From Melioribacter roseus P3M-2 (lineage in GTDB: Bacteria; Bacteroidota; Ignavibacteria; Ignavibacteriales; Melioribacteraceae), in assembly GCF_000279145.1 (NCBI RefSeq), contig NC_018178.1, forward strand, positions 2,276,001 through 2,340,000: a DNA stretch of 64,000 bases, in the 5' to 3' direction. Below are positions 20,467 to 27,941 of this stretch, in pieces. Numbering within the stretch: position 1 is the first letter of the stretch; each line of letters begins with the position of its first letter. The notes beneath the pieces are model-generated. The model saw only the letters and a list, made by a program, of their open reading frames with translations, ran no database searches and had not been told where the DNA came from. The translations under genes were made by a program, and so were the position numbers.

Positions 20467-20908
20467 TTTTAAAACTTTCAAAATAATTTTTATTTAATTC
20501 TTTAGATTCATTATCCAGAATTCCCACAATTACTTCTATACCCGCTTGTCGCAATTCCTCAATACCTTTGCCGTTCACCTGCGGATTGGGATCTATTGAC
20601 GATATTACAACTTTTTTGATTCTGTTCTTAATTATTAATGGCACGCAGGGGGGAGTCTTTTTATTTGTATGACAGCACGGTTCGAGATTGCAATAGAGGG
20701 TAGAGCCTTCAAGATTTACTCCGGCATTATTAATCGCATTAGCTTCCGCATGCGGTCCGCCAAAATATTCATGATACCCCTCGGATAATATTTTATTATC
20801 TCTTACGATGACGCATCCCACTATGGGGTTTGGCTCGACTTTGCCTTGCCCTTTGCGCGCTAATTCAAAACATCGCAAAATATAATCACTGTCTTTTCTT
20901 GTATCCAT
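20459..20908 (-). CDS. ribD: RibD deaminase domain only (pyrimidine deaminase)
   Basis: A 149-residue diaminohydroxyphosphoribosylamino-pyrimidine deaminase. Zinc ligands and catalytic Glu are seen in PHAEANAI and LEPCCHTNKKTPPC, with substrate region VEPNPIVGCVIV. Usual RibD has about 350 residues with a C-terminal NADPH reductase; here the frame stops after NKNYFESFKNV and ribE begins at once. The reductase must be encoded elsewhere or was lost. First gene of the rib operon. No FMN riboswitch is seen upstream. Confidence 0.93.
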   Translation of the reverse strand: MDTRKDSDYILRCFELARKGQGKVEPNPIVGCVIVRDNKILSEGYHEYFGGPHAEANAINNAGVNLEGSTLYCNLEPCCHTNKKTPPCVPLIIKNRIKKVVISSIDPNPQVNGKGIEELRQAGIEVIVGILDNESKELNKNYFESFKNV

Positions 20909-21095
20909 AAAATTAAAAAATTTCGTATCACAAAAATAACTTTATTTCAGGAGTAAAAAAATTAATAGTACTACTATTTCTACGGATGTGTGTAACGACA
21001 TAATAGAATTAAAGGGTGCATATTAGAAGTAAAATTTAAGATTAATTTTTAGTGATTGATAATAGTGTATAAGATACCGGATTGAAAAATAATCA

Positions 21096-21316
21096 TCTTT
21101 TCATGGCCTCGGATTAGTTTTCGTAAGATTCATAATAAATTAACTCAAAGGGTCTACGGTGGCGGATGGACTTGACTGATCCATTCTGATGTTCCCTGAA
21201 ACGACGTGAAATGTCGGATGTCAATCCGACATATCTCTTGTTGTCTTTCAGGCTCCTTAAGACGTAAACGTAAAACATGGGAGTGCAAAAAAATGCAGAG
21301 GCGGCGGTCGGATTCG
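21096..21316. repeat. Direct repeat, copy 1 (221 bp; partner 21404-21624)
   Basis: This block is repeated at 21404-21624 with constant offset 308 and no indels. By eye I count 5 mismatches in 221 bp. It holds most of a GIY-YIG gene, its upstream spacer, and the 3' end of a tRNA-Cys. It looks like a recent local duplication. Confidence 0.9.
21114..21278 (-). pseudogene. GIY-YIG endonuclease gene, truncated copy
   Basis: Second copy of the small GIY-YIG gene next door. Relative to the intact copy, a single T-to-A change on the plus strand at 21116 turns a Lys codon into TAA, cutting the product to 54 residues after YESYEN. The 3' end beyond about 21096 is replaced by unrelated sequence. The GIY-YIG half and the Arg-containing helix remain, but the C-terminal Glu/Lys helix is lost. 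Probably non-functional. Confidence 0.8.
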
Positions 21317-21349
21317 CCCGCCTGAGGCGGGTTGCAGACCTTCGCCTTA
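21299..21349 (-). pseudogene. tRNA-Cys remnant with palindromic replacement
   Basis: A fragment matching the tRNA-Cys gene at 21608-21680. From GATTCG to TTGCAG the normal 18 bases (anticodon-stem 3' side, variable region and part of the T arm) are replaced by the palindrome CCCGCCTGAGGCGGG. The D arm and acceptor 5' half are missing. The stop codon of the intact GIY-YIG gene falls at its edge (21347-21349). Confidence 0.75.
21317..21331. repeat. 15-bp palindrome CCCGCCTGAGGCGGG, copy 1
   Basis: Inverted repeat CCCGCC-TGA-GGCGGG, identical to 21728-21742 and in the same position inside a tRNA-Cys remnant. GC-rich against the AT-rich surroundings. Could be a small interspersed palindromic element. 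Confidence 0.8.
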
Positions 21350-21586
21350 TCGGGAAAGGGAATTCAGGAATTCTCTTCCTTTGCCTGTTTTGAAGAACTT
21401 CTCTCTTTTCATGGCTTCGGATTTGTTTTCGTAAGATTCATAATAAATTAACTCGAAGGGTCTACGGTGGCGGGTGGACTTGACTAATCCATTCTGATGT
21501 TCCCTGAAACGACGTGAAATGTCGGATGTCAATCCGACATATCTCTTGTTGTCTTTCAGGCTCCTTAAGACGTAAACGTAAAACAT
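21347..21586 (-). CDS. Small GIY-YIG nuclease-family protein (UPF0213-like)
   Basis: A 79-residue stand-alone GIY-YIG domain. Seen: FYVYVLRSLKDNKRYVGLT (Tyr pair of the GIY-YIG core), RRFREHQNG (catalytic Arg and His region), RPFELIYYE and the helix SEAMKREKFFKTGKGREFL with the metal-binding Glu. Such mini-proteins are common and often repeated in Bacteroidetes/Chlorobi genomes; cellular role unknown. It lies 21 bases downstream of tRNA-Cys on the same strand, so may be co-transcribed with it. A nearly identical broken copy follows. Confidence 0.88.
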   Translation of the reverse strand: MFYVYVLRSLKDNKRYVGLTSDISRRFREHQNGLVKSTRHRRPFELIYYESYENKSEAMKREKFFKTGKGREFLNSLSR

Positions 21587-21624
21587 GGGAGTGCAAAAAA
21601 ATGCAGAGGCGGCGGTCGGATTCG
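21404..21624. repeat. Direct repeat, copy 2 (221 bp; partner 21096-21316)
   Basis: The copy that carries the intact GIY-YIG start and coding region and the 3' end of the intact tRNA-Cys. See the partner for the comparison. Confidence 0.9.
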
Positions 21625-21680
21625 AACCGACGAATAAAGGTTTTGCAGACCTTCGCCTTAGACCACTTGGCTACGCCGCC
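21608..21680 (-). tRNA. tRNA-Cys (GCA)
   Basis: The complement folds as a complete cloverleaf: acceptor GGCGGCG/CGCCGCC, D arm AGCCAAGTGGTCTAAGGC, anticodon stem AAGGT/ACCTT with loop CTGCAAA (anticodon GCA), T arm GTCGG-TTCGAAT-CCGAC. The 3' CCA is not encoded. It is flanked on both sides by damaged copies of itself. Confidence 0.95.
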
Positions 21681-21714
21681 AATAATAAAACTTTTTTTGA
21701 AGAACGATTAATCA

Positions 21715-21780
21715 GCGGTCGGATTCGCCCGCCTGAGGCGGGTTGCAGACCTTCGCCTTAGACCACTTGGCTACGCCGCC
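21715..21780 (-). pseudogene. tRNA-Cys pseudo-copy with palindromic replacement
   Basis: The 5' half matches tRNA-Cys exactly (acceptor 5' strand, D arm, anticodon GCA), but the 3' anticodon stem and T-arm half are replaced by CCCGCCTGAGGCGGG and the 3' acceptor strand is lost. It cannot fold as a tRNA. Confidence 0.85.
21728..21742. repeat. 15-bp palindrome CCCGCCTGAGGCGGG, copy 2
   Basis: Identical to 21317-21331, with the same flanks GATTCG and TTGCAG. Confidence 0.8.
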
Positions 21781-21883
21781 AATAATAAAAAACTTTTTTG
21801 AAGAACGATTATTCAGCGATTGAAATTATTTCGGGAACAATTATAATTCCTTACTTAAGGCTGCCTTATTAATCAGTTCCGTA

Positions 21884-21913
21884 TAAAAAAGAAATCCCGA
21901 TTGAATCGGGATT
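21884..21913 (-). terminator. Rho-independent terminator after tRNA-Gly
   Basis: Perfect inverted repeat AATCCCGATT/AATCGGGATT. On the minus strand it is followed by TTCTTTTTT. It lies 7 bases downstream of tRNA-Gly. Confidence 0.85.
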
Positions 21914-21920
21914 CGCTTGA

Positions 21921-21992
<72 letters not shown>

Positions 21993-22122
21993 ATAATTTT
22001 ACAAAGAGTGGGATTTCTTATTCACTACTCTTTGTTTTGATTTATTCACCGTATAAAAGAACTAGTCCGTTAAAATTTAGTGCCTAAATATAATACTCTA
22101 TTTAATATCACGCAATAGTTTT

Positions 22123-22656
22123 TTAAACTCTGGGTCCATGCATATACCCCCTGAAAGGGCGTGAATGTTGAATTGTAATGAAAGCGTGATGGTCGATCGA
22201 CTCGACTAGCTTCATTACCTGTTTTAAGTGCTTCCTTTTTATTATTGCAATTAATATCGATATGCCTCCGGAACTACCTTCCGCCGGTAAGATGGTAACT
22301 CCGAATTTTGCCTTCCTTAGCGCGTCTGCGATTTTGTCCGTATAATGTAGAGAAATGATATTAATTTGAACGTATCCGACGGCTATTTTTTCTTCAAGTG
22401 TAACGCCCATAATGTTGCCTAGAGCAAAACCCGCAGCGTATCCGATTAAATTTACCGTATTGTCCATATGAGCTACAATATATCTCATCGCAAAAATCCA
22501 GATCAATACTTCGAAAAAACCGGTTACGGCGGCATGATATTTTTTTGCCTGAACGACAAGCATGGTTCTTAAGGTGCCGAGAGTGACATCGCAAATTCGC
22601 ATCAGCATTATAATTAGAGCGCCGAAAATAATTTCCCACGAGATAAAGAATTCCAT
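22123..22656 (-). CDS. UPF0316 family membrane protein (DUF5698/DUF2179)
   Basis: A 177-residue protein with about three N-terminal membrane segments (residues 8-85) containing the family motif RICDVTLGTLRTMLVVQ, and a C-terminal cytosolic DUF2179-type domain (about 110-165) with GGISILIAIIKRKHL. The function of this family is not established. The gene diverges from pcm across about 50 bases and precedes the tRNA-Gly/tRNA-Cys region on the same strand. Confidence 0.88.
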   Translation of the reverse strand: MEFFISWEIIFGALIIMLMRICDVTLGTLRTMLVVQAKKYHAAVTGFFEVLIWIFAMRYIVAHMDNTVNLIGYAAGFALGNIMGVTLEEKIAVGYVQINIISLHYTDKIADALRKAKFGVTILPAEGSSGGISILIAIIKRKHLKQVMKLVESIDHHAFITIQHSRPFRGYMHGPRV

Positions 22657-22707
22657 ATGTATCTATTTTTTATCTTATTTTTGTAGTCCAAAAAATTATT
22701 TACGGTA

Positions 22708-23345
22708 ATGTACGAAGAAGAGAGAAAAGAATTAGTAGAAAATTTAAAGAAAAAGGAATTAAAGACGAAAAAGTACTTGAGGCAATATTAAATGTCGAAA
22801 GGCACCGTTTTGTGCCGGAGATAGTAGCGCCTCATGCTTATAATGATGTGGCTCTGCCTATCGGTTACGGTCAAACAATATCTCAACCTTACACCGTTGC
22901 TATTATGACACAAACCCTCGACGTACAACCCGGACAGAAAATTCTTGAAATCGGAACAGGTTCCGGGTATCAGGCGGCGATATTAAATTATTTGGGAGCT
23001 CGAGTATTTACAATCGAGAGAAATCACAATCTTTATAACAGAGCTCTGAAAATCTTTGACGAACTCAACTTAAAAATTGCGGCGCGATGCAGCGACGGCA
23101 CACTCGGCTGGGAAGAGTATTCGCCTTACGACCGAATTATCGTTACTGCTGGCAGTCCTACCGTTCCATCAAACCTTAAAAAACAGTTGAAAATTGGCGG
23201 AAAACTGGTTATACCCGTAGGCGACAGAACGTCTCAGGTTCTTAAAGTTCTCAACAAGATCTCGGAAGACAAATTCGAAGTTCAGGAGATTCCCTATTTT
23301 GCTTTTGTGCCTTTAATCGGAAAAGAGGGATGGCGGGAAAAGTAA
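22708..23345 (+). CDS. pcm: Protein-L-isoaspartate O-methyltransferase, with an apparent -1 frameshift
   Basis: Repairs isoaspartyl residues using SAM. The body is intact: LPIGYGQTISQP, the SAM motif ILEIGTGSGYQAAI, and IIVTAGSPTVP. An intact frame begins only at a GTG (22812), inside the conserved region RHRFVPE. The natural ATG at 22708 gives MYEEERKELVENLKKK and then goes out of frame. If the A5 run at 22750-22754 had six A residues, the frames would join as LKKKGIKDEKVLEAILNVERHRFVPE, the expected family N-terminus, for 212 residues. The end overlaps miaA by 16 bases. Confidence 0.85.
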
Positions 23346-24247
23346 TATTAATTGTCGGACCGACATGCTCCGGCAAAACCAAATTAAGTCTGAAATTAGC
23401 GGAAGTTCTGAATACCGAAATAATTTCTGCCGACAGCCGGCAAATTTACAAATATCTCAATATAGGCACTGCCAAACCCTCTGATGAGGAGTTAAAGACA
23501 ATTAAACATCATTTTATCGATTATCTCGAGCCGGATATTGATTATAATGTTAGCAGGTACGAAAAGGAAAGTTTGCAAATAATTTCGGAATTAATTAATA
23601 ATAATAAAGTTCCGGTTGTCGCAGGCGGTTCGGGATTATATATTAAGGCAATAGTCGACGGTATTTTTGATACGGCAGATACTGATGAAGAGTACAGAGC
23701 CTATCTTAAGGATATGAAAGATAGATACGGAAATGAGTACATATACGGAATGCTCGAAAAGATTGACCCGTTGAGCGCGCGTACCATGCTGCCTCAGAAT
23801 TGGAAAAGAGTGATAAGAGCTTTGGAAGTTTATCATCTGACGGGTAAATCGATAGTTGAACTCCAAAAAGAATATATAAGAAAAACAGATTTCGAATTTC
23901 TCCTGTTCGGATTGCTATGGGATCGAAAAAGATTGTATGATAATATCGAAACGCGTGTGGACGATATGATAGAGCGAGGCTTGATAAGCGAGGTTGAAAA
24001 CATACTGAGTATGGGATACAACGAAAAACTCAATTCGTTAAATACGGTCGGTTATAAAGAAATTATTAATTACCTGAAAGGAAATTTAACGCTCGAAGAA
24101 GCAATCGGTTTGGTAAAAAGAAATACAAGACGTTATGCCAAAAGACAAATGACCTGGTTTAGAAAAGACGAAAGAATTGAATGGCTTAATGTTGAAAAGA
24201 ACGAAGACATTGACCGCCATATAAACTATATCTTGTCAAAAATTTAA
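23330..24247 (+). CDS. miaA: tRNA dimethylallyltransferase
   Basis: Transfers the dimethylallyl group to A37 of tRNAs that read UNN codons. A 305-residue protein with P-loop GPTCSGKTKLSL, the substrate motif ISADSRQIYKYLNIGTAKP, VVAGGSGLYIKA, and the tRNA-binding region YAKRQMTWFRK. Length is normal. It starts inside the end of pcm (AAGAGGG precedes the ATG), so it is probably co-translated. Confidence 0.96.
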   Translation: MAGKVILIVGPTCSGKTKLSLKLAEVLNTEIISADSRQIYKYLNIGTAKPSDEELKTIKHHFIDYLEPDIDYNVSRYEKESLQIISELINNNKVPVVAGGSGLYIKAIVDGIFDTADTDEEYRAYLKDMKDRYGNEYIYGMLEKIDPLSARTMLPQNWKRVIRALEVYHLTGKSIVELQKEYIRKTDFEFLLFGLLWDRKRLYDNIETRVDDMIERGLISEVENILSMGYNEKLNSLNTVGYKEIINYLKGNLTLEEAIGLVKRNTRRYAKRQMTWFRKDERIEWLNVEKNEDIDRHINYILSKI

Positions 24248-24248
24248 T

Positions 24249-24286
24249 GCAAATTTCATTCTGTAAATTAAGTTGATTAAATTTGC
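24249..24286 (+). other. Inverted repeat in the prfB leader
   Basis: GCAAATTT and AAATTTGC form a perfect 8-bp AT-rich stem with a 22-base loop between miaA and prfB. It has no T run. It may be an operator half-site pair or chance. Confidence 0.3.
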
Positions 24287-24307
24287 GAATAAATATCGGG
24301 AGAAATA

Positions 24308-25409
24308 ATGGTTGACGAACAACAGCGACAGATAAGGGATTTGAAAGAAAGGACCGAAAATCTAAGGGGGTATCTTTAAATTAGAAGAGAAAGAAAAAGA
24401 AATTAATGAAATCCGGAAATTGAGCGAAGCCCCCGATTTCTGGAGTGATCAAAAAAGAGCGCAATCTTTATTACAGAAAAGTAAATCTTTGCAAAACTGG
24501 GTCGACCTGTGGAATGAATTGAAAGAAAAGGTCGACCATATCGAAGAATTTGTGGAGTTGGTTAAAGCAGAAGAAGACGAATCTTTTATAACCGAAATAG
24601 ATAAAGAACTTACGGAAGCCGAAAAGCTTTACAGCGAACTGGAACTGAAAAGTATGCTGAGCGGAAAAGACGACGACAAAAATTGTATCCTAACAATTCA
24701 TTCGGGCGCGGGCGGAACCGAAGCGCAGGACTGGTCGGAAATGTTAATGCGCATGTATATGAGATGGGGCGAGCAAAACGGATATAAAATGTCGATAATC
24801 GATTACCTAGAGGGTGACGGAGCAGGAATTAAAAGCGCTACAATCGAAGTGGAAGGACTATACGCCTACGGCTATCTTAAAGCGGAGACCGGCGTCCATC
24901 GACTTGTAAGGATTTCTCCATTCGACGCAAATAAGAGGCGGCACACGTCTTTTGCTTCGGTGTTTGTCATTCCCGAAGTCGACGATTCGATCGATATCGA
25001 AATTAATCCAGCGGATTTGCGTATTGATACATATCGGTCAGGCGGTAAAGGCGGACAAAATGTAAATAAAGTCGAAACGGCAGTCAGAATTACGCATATT
25101 CCCACCGGAGTCGTAGCGGCTTGCCAGTCTGAGAGGTCGCAGTTGCAAAATAAAACCAATGCAATGAAATTGTTAAAATCAAAGTTGTATCAACTGGAAC
25201 TCGAAAAGCAGCAGGCGGAATTGAACGAGATTGAAAAAAATAAAATGAAAATCGAATGGGGAAGTCAAATCCGTTCTTATGTTTTTCATCCTTACAATCT
25301 GGTCAAAGATCATAGGACAGGTTATGAAACTTCGGATACTCAGTCTGTAATGGACGGCAATATTAATGAATTTATTAAACAATATTTATTAATGTTCTCG
25401 CAGAATTAA
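24308..25409 (+). CDS. prfB: Peptide chain release factor 2, with programmed +1 frameshift
   Basis: The coding sequence is two joined parts: 24308-24376 (23 codons, ending LRGYL) and 24378-25409, reading 366 residues when one base is skipped. The release-factor domain has the stop-reading SPF motif ([15 protein letters not shown]), which marks RF2, and the peptidyl-transferase GGQ in [15 protein letters not shown]. It recognises UGA and UAA. The zero-frame stop at the shift site is TAA, not the usual TGA. Total length matches RF2. The TAATG at the end overlaps the next gene by one base. Confidence 0.95.
24365..24379 (+). promoter_or_regulatory. RF2 programmed frameshift site: AGGGGG-TAT-CTT-TAA
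   Basis: An internal Shine-Dalgarno (AGGGGG) stands three bases before the slippery CTT codon and is followed by the zero-frame stop TAA and then A. Slippage CUU to UUU skips one base and continues AAA TTA GAA. The layout matches the E. coli site except for the stop codon. Confidence 0.92.
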
Positions 25410-25738
25410 TGTCGAAATTAAAAAAATATTTGAAAGGAGAAACAATTGCCGCCGAGGGTGAAAAAGCGAGAGGACTCTTTATCCTGGTCGACGGTAAAAT
25501 AGGAATATTCAAAGGAGGCAAGAAAGTAGCCGAATTCGATAAAGAAGGTACTATTGTTGGAGAGATGAGCCTTATACTCAAAAAAGAACGCACTGCTTCG
25601 ATCGTCGCGCTGGAAGATTCGAAATTATTAGCCGTTGAAGGTCAGATTGACGATATTATTAAACTTTATCCGGATATTACAAAGAAAATATTAGTCAGTC
25701 TGGCGGAAAGGCTGGCAAAATCGACCGAAAATATATAG
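25409..25738 (+). CDS. Small cyclic-nucleotide-binding-domain protein
   Basis: A 109-residue protein that is essentially one cNMP-binding beta-roll ([49 protein letters not shown]) followed by a C-terminal helix. The phosphate-binding-cassette Arg-Thr-Ala region is present. There is no DNA-binding or channel domain, so it may act through a partner. The start overlaps the prfB stop by one base (TAATG). Confidence 0.82.
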   Translation: MSKLKKYLKGETIAAEGEKARGLFILVDGKIGIFKGGKKVAEFDKEGTIVGEMSLILKKERTASIVALEDSKLLAVEGQIDDIIKLYPDITKKILVSLAERLAKSTENI

Positions 25739-25757
25739 GAATAAAACGGGCATAGAG

Positions 25758-26171
25758 ATGAAAAGTTACACCGAATACCTCTGGTTCAACACCGCCAAAC
25801 GCAGAGAGTATATTAATATTACACCTGAAGTGGAAAAAGCGCTTGCCAAAAGCGGCATTAAAGAAGGGATGGCGCTGGTCTCCGCAATGCATATTACAGC
25901 CGGAGTCTATGTTAACGACGCTGAAAGCGGCTTGATTCAGGATATAGACGAATGGCTTGAACAATTGGCTCCTTACAATCCCGACTACAGACATCATCGT
26001 ACGGGCGAGGATAACGGCGACGCTCATTTGAAAAGTCTGATTGTTCATCACGAAGTTATTATTCCCGTAACTGAAGGACGACTCGACTTCGGACCCTGGC
26101 AACAGGTCTACTATGCGGAATTCGACGGACAAAGACGTAAAAGGGTAATAATAAAAATTATCGGCGAATAA
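25758..26171 (+). CDS. YjbQ/UPF0047 family protein
   Basis: A 137-residue protein of the secondary thiamine-phosphate synthase (YjbQ) family. Conserved residues seen: [27 protein letters not shown] with catalytic-site His and Asp residues, [28 protein letters not shown]. Full length for the family. Thiamine-phosphate synthase activity has been reported for homologues, but the physiological role is unsettled. Nineteen bases after the cNMP-binding gene. Confidence 0.9.
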   Translation: MKSYTEYLWFNTAKRREYINITPEVEKALAKSGIKEGMALVSAMHITAGVYVNDAESGLIQDIDEWLEQLAPYNPDYRHHRTGEDNGDAHLKSLIVHHEVIIPVTEGRLDFGPWQQVYYAEFDGQRRKRVIIKIIGE

Positions 26172-26179
26172 CGATTCAG

Positions 26180-26506
26180 GTGAAAAAACGTAAAGATTTT
26201 TTCGATAAAGTCTACGGCATTGTAGCTCAAATTCCGAAAGGCAAAGTTACTACTTACGGAGCGATCGCAGAAGTATGCGGAATTAAATCATCCGCACGTA
26301 CGGTAGGGTGGGCGTTGAACAGTGCAAAAGATTCATCCCTGCCATGTCACAGAGTAGTAAACAGATTCGGCGCTTTGACAGGCAAAGTTCACTTCGGCGA
26401 TCCTGAACTAATGGAGAATTTACTCCGTTCCGAAGGCGTGGAATTCGACGAGGACAATTGTGTAATTATGTCTAAATATTTTTGGCATCCTAAAGATAAT
26501 TTATAA
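26180..26506 (+). CDS. Alkyltransferase-like DNA-binding protein (MGMT family)
   Basis: A 108-residue single domain of the methylated-DNA-cysteine methyltransferase DNA-binding family. Seen: IPKGKVTTYGAIAE, the ARTVGWAL Arg-finger helix, and SLPCHRVVN with the active-site PCHR Cys intact. The N-terminal domain of full Ogt/Ada is absent, as in ATL proteins, but the reactive Cys is kept, so methyl transfer is possible. Start is GTG at 26180. It ends 2 bases from the convergent LiaF-like gene. Confidence 0.86.
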   Translation: MKKRKDFFDKVYGIVAQIPKGKVTTYGAIAEVCGIKSSARTVGWALNSAKDSSLPCHRVVNRFGALTGKVHFGDPELMENLLRSEGVEFDEDNCVIMSKYFWHPKDNL

Positions 26507-26508
26507 GC

Positions 26509-27408
26509 TCAATATCTTATAAGGTTAATTGAAGAAATTCCTCCTTTTATGAAAATGTCGATTTTTTTGTCGGCAGTATCATAATCGGGCGATTTATAGT
26601 AGCCCGGCTTTACTTTTTCAAGACCTTCCAGGTGACGGGCAACAAGAAATAAATCGCTTTTCATACTGCAAGCCGAGTTTTTGGGAACATAAATAGTGAG
26701 TTTTGCCGCGCCCATTTCGACATCCATCAAAGTTCTATCATATTTATCTCCGAGTTTTATTATAACGTCTGAGGCTCCCGTTTTTATGCTGACATTTCGC
26801 GTTTTGAAATTTTTTAGATCAAAACGCGCCTTTGCCGCCCCGAAATTAAGATCAAAGTCCCACACGGGTTGATCATTTAAGTGAAGCTTGAGAGTATTTT
26901 TTAACCTGCCCCCGTCGATTTCTATATCGTGATCTCCGTCCAGTTCGACATCGAGATACGCAGTTGAATCATCCGTATAAGAATCAATACGATAGTCGGC
27001 AAGTTCGCCCTCCGCTTCGGTTTCATAAAATCTATCGGTAAAATTATCGATTTCGAAATAACCTGCGCCGGATTTGAAATTCAGTTTGGCATAATTAACC
27101 GCGGGCAGTTCGTCATGTTTATATTCTTTATAATCATTAACATAGCGGGGATATGTTTCGCATCCGTTAAAAATATTCATAACAAATCCGAATATCAGTA
27201 GAGCCATAAAAATACCGAACAGAAGATTAATAACATGACGAATGAAAGTATCTCTGAAAATTATCAACCCGCCCCAGAAGACGAATATTAGAGGCCAGAT
27301 ATTCCAGATAAAATCATAGCTTGAGTGAATCCAATCGTATTTGTATGCAAAGATCAGAACGCCGATTGTAAGGAAAAAGAAACCCCAAAATAATTGACCG
27401 CTTTTCAT
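26509..27408 (-). CDS. LiaF-like membrane protein (toast-rack domain)
   Basis: A 299-residue protein. Three or four N-terminal membrane segments (about residues 5-85), including the LiaI/LiaF-like WPLIFVFWGGLIIF, are followed by an extracytosolic beta-rich domain (GAGYFEIDNFTD, FGAAKARFDLKNF, GASDVIIKLGDKY, MGAAKLTIYVPK) typical of LiaF/DUF2154. Such proteins modulate envelope-stress responses. It follows a PspC gene by 12 bases on the same strand, the common PspC-LiaF pairing. Confidence 0.82.
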   Translation of the reverse strand: MKSGQLFWGFFFLTIGVLIFAYKYDWIHSSYDFIWNIWPLIFVFWGGLIIFRDTFIRHVINLLFGIFMALLIFGFVMNIFNGCETYPRYVNDYKEYKHDELPAVNYAKLNFKSGAGYFEIDNFTDRFYETEAEGELADYRIDSYTDDSTAYLDVELDGDHDIEIDGGRLKNTLKLHLNDQPVWDFDLNFGAAKARFDLKNFKTRNVSIKTGASDVIIKLGDKYDRTLMDVEMGAAKLTIYVPKNSACSMKSDLFLVARHLEGLEKVKPGYYKSPDYDTADKKIDIFIKGGISSINLIRY

Positions 27409-27420
27409 AATTCACCTCGT

Positions 27421-27834
27421 CTATTTACGCGTAGAATTCCAAATTAAAAATATTCCGATTATTACTAACGATATCGGCAGTAAATCCTCAAAATCGAAAG
27501 CTGCAATATACTGCTCTGCCAGAAGCAAAACACCGACGGCGATGAGAATTATTCCCAGAATTGTTCTCCCTTTACCTGTAGATTGCGGATAGATCTCCTG
27601 CTTATATTCAGTTCCAAATTCGTCTTCGTTTATGTTGTATGCCATTTCGAAAGGCTCTTCCGGTATTACAATCCAGAGTATTATATAAAGAAGAAAACCG
27701 AGTCCGCTAATCAATGCGACAATAACGAAAATTACCCGCATCAAGACGGGGTCGAGGTCGAAATAGTCAGCCATACCTCCCGCCACTCCTCCGAAGATGC
27801 GATGTTTTCTGGAGCGATATAATTGTTTCCGCAT
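27421..27834 (-). CDS. PspC-domain envelope-stress protein
   Basis: A 137-residue membrane protein. The PspC domain is at the N-terminus (KHRIFGGVAGGMADYFDLDPVLMRVIFVI, then LYIILWIVIP). A second pair of membrane segments in the C-terminal half follows (TILGIILIAVGVLLLAEQ and LLPISLVIIGIFLIW). A Shine-Dalgarno AAGGAGG precedes the start. It heads a two-gene unit with the LiaF-like gene, presumably for envelope stress, and diverges from nadE. Confidence 0.88.
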   Translation of the reverse strand: MRKQLYRSRKHRIFGGVAGGMADYFDLDPVLMRVIFVIVALISGLGFLLYIILWIVIPEEPFEMAYNINEDEFGTEYKQEIYPQSTGKGRTILGIILIAVGVLLLAEQYIAAFDFEDLLPISLVIIGIFLIWNSTRK

Positions 27835-27941
27835 GACAACCTCCTTTTGGCTAATTTCGATTATTAAGACGATTGAATTCTACAAAAGTTTGAATTATAC
27901 ACGAGAGTTACTAATTTTAGTACAACAAAAAAGATAACATT

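Larger units (their letters stand above)
21612..21818. repeat. Tandem ~103-bp duplication of tRNA-Cys plus downstream spacer
   Basis: Unit 1 (21612-21714) holds the intact tRNA-Cys and a spacer ending AAGAACGATTAATCA. Unit 2 (21715-21818) repeats it with the palindrome replacement inside the tRNA and small spacer changes (two extra A, one fewer T, A/T change). The units abut directly. Confidence 0.85.

Noticed and set aside
20909-21095. FMN riboswitch upstream of the rib operon
   Set aside because: No conserved FMN-riboswitch sequence blocks are visible; the stretch is simple AT-rich DNA.
21715-21780. A second functional tRNA-Cys
   Set aside because: The 3' half of the anticodon stem, the T arm and the acceptor 3' strand are missing.
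22001-22034. Inverted repeat ACAAAGAGT/ACTCTTTGT as a terminator
   Set aside because: On the minus strand, where the upstream gene lies, it has no T run; on the plus strand there is no gene upstream to terminate.
24308-25409. prfB as a pseudogene because of the in-frame TAA
   Set aside because: The site has the full recoding layout (internal Shine-Dalgarno, CTT, stop) and the downstream frame is a perfect RF2.
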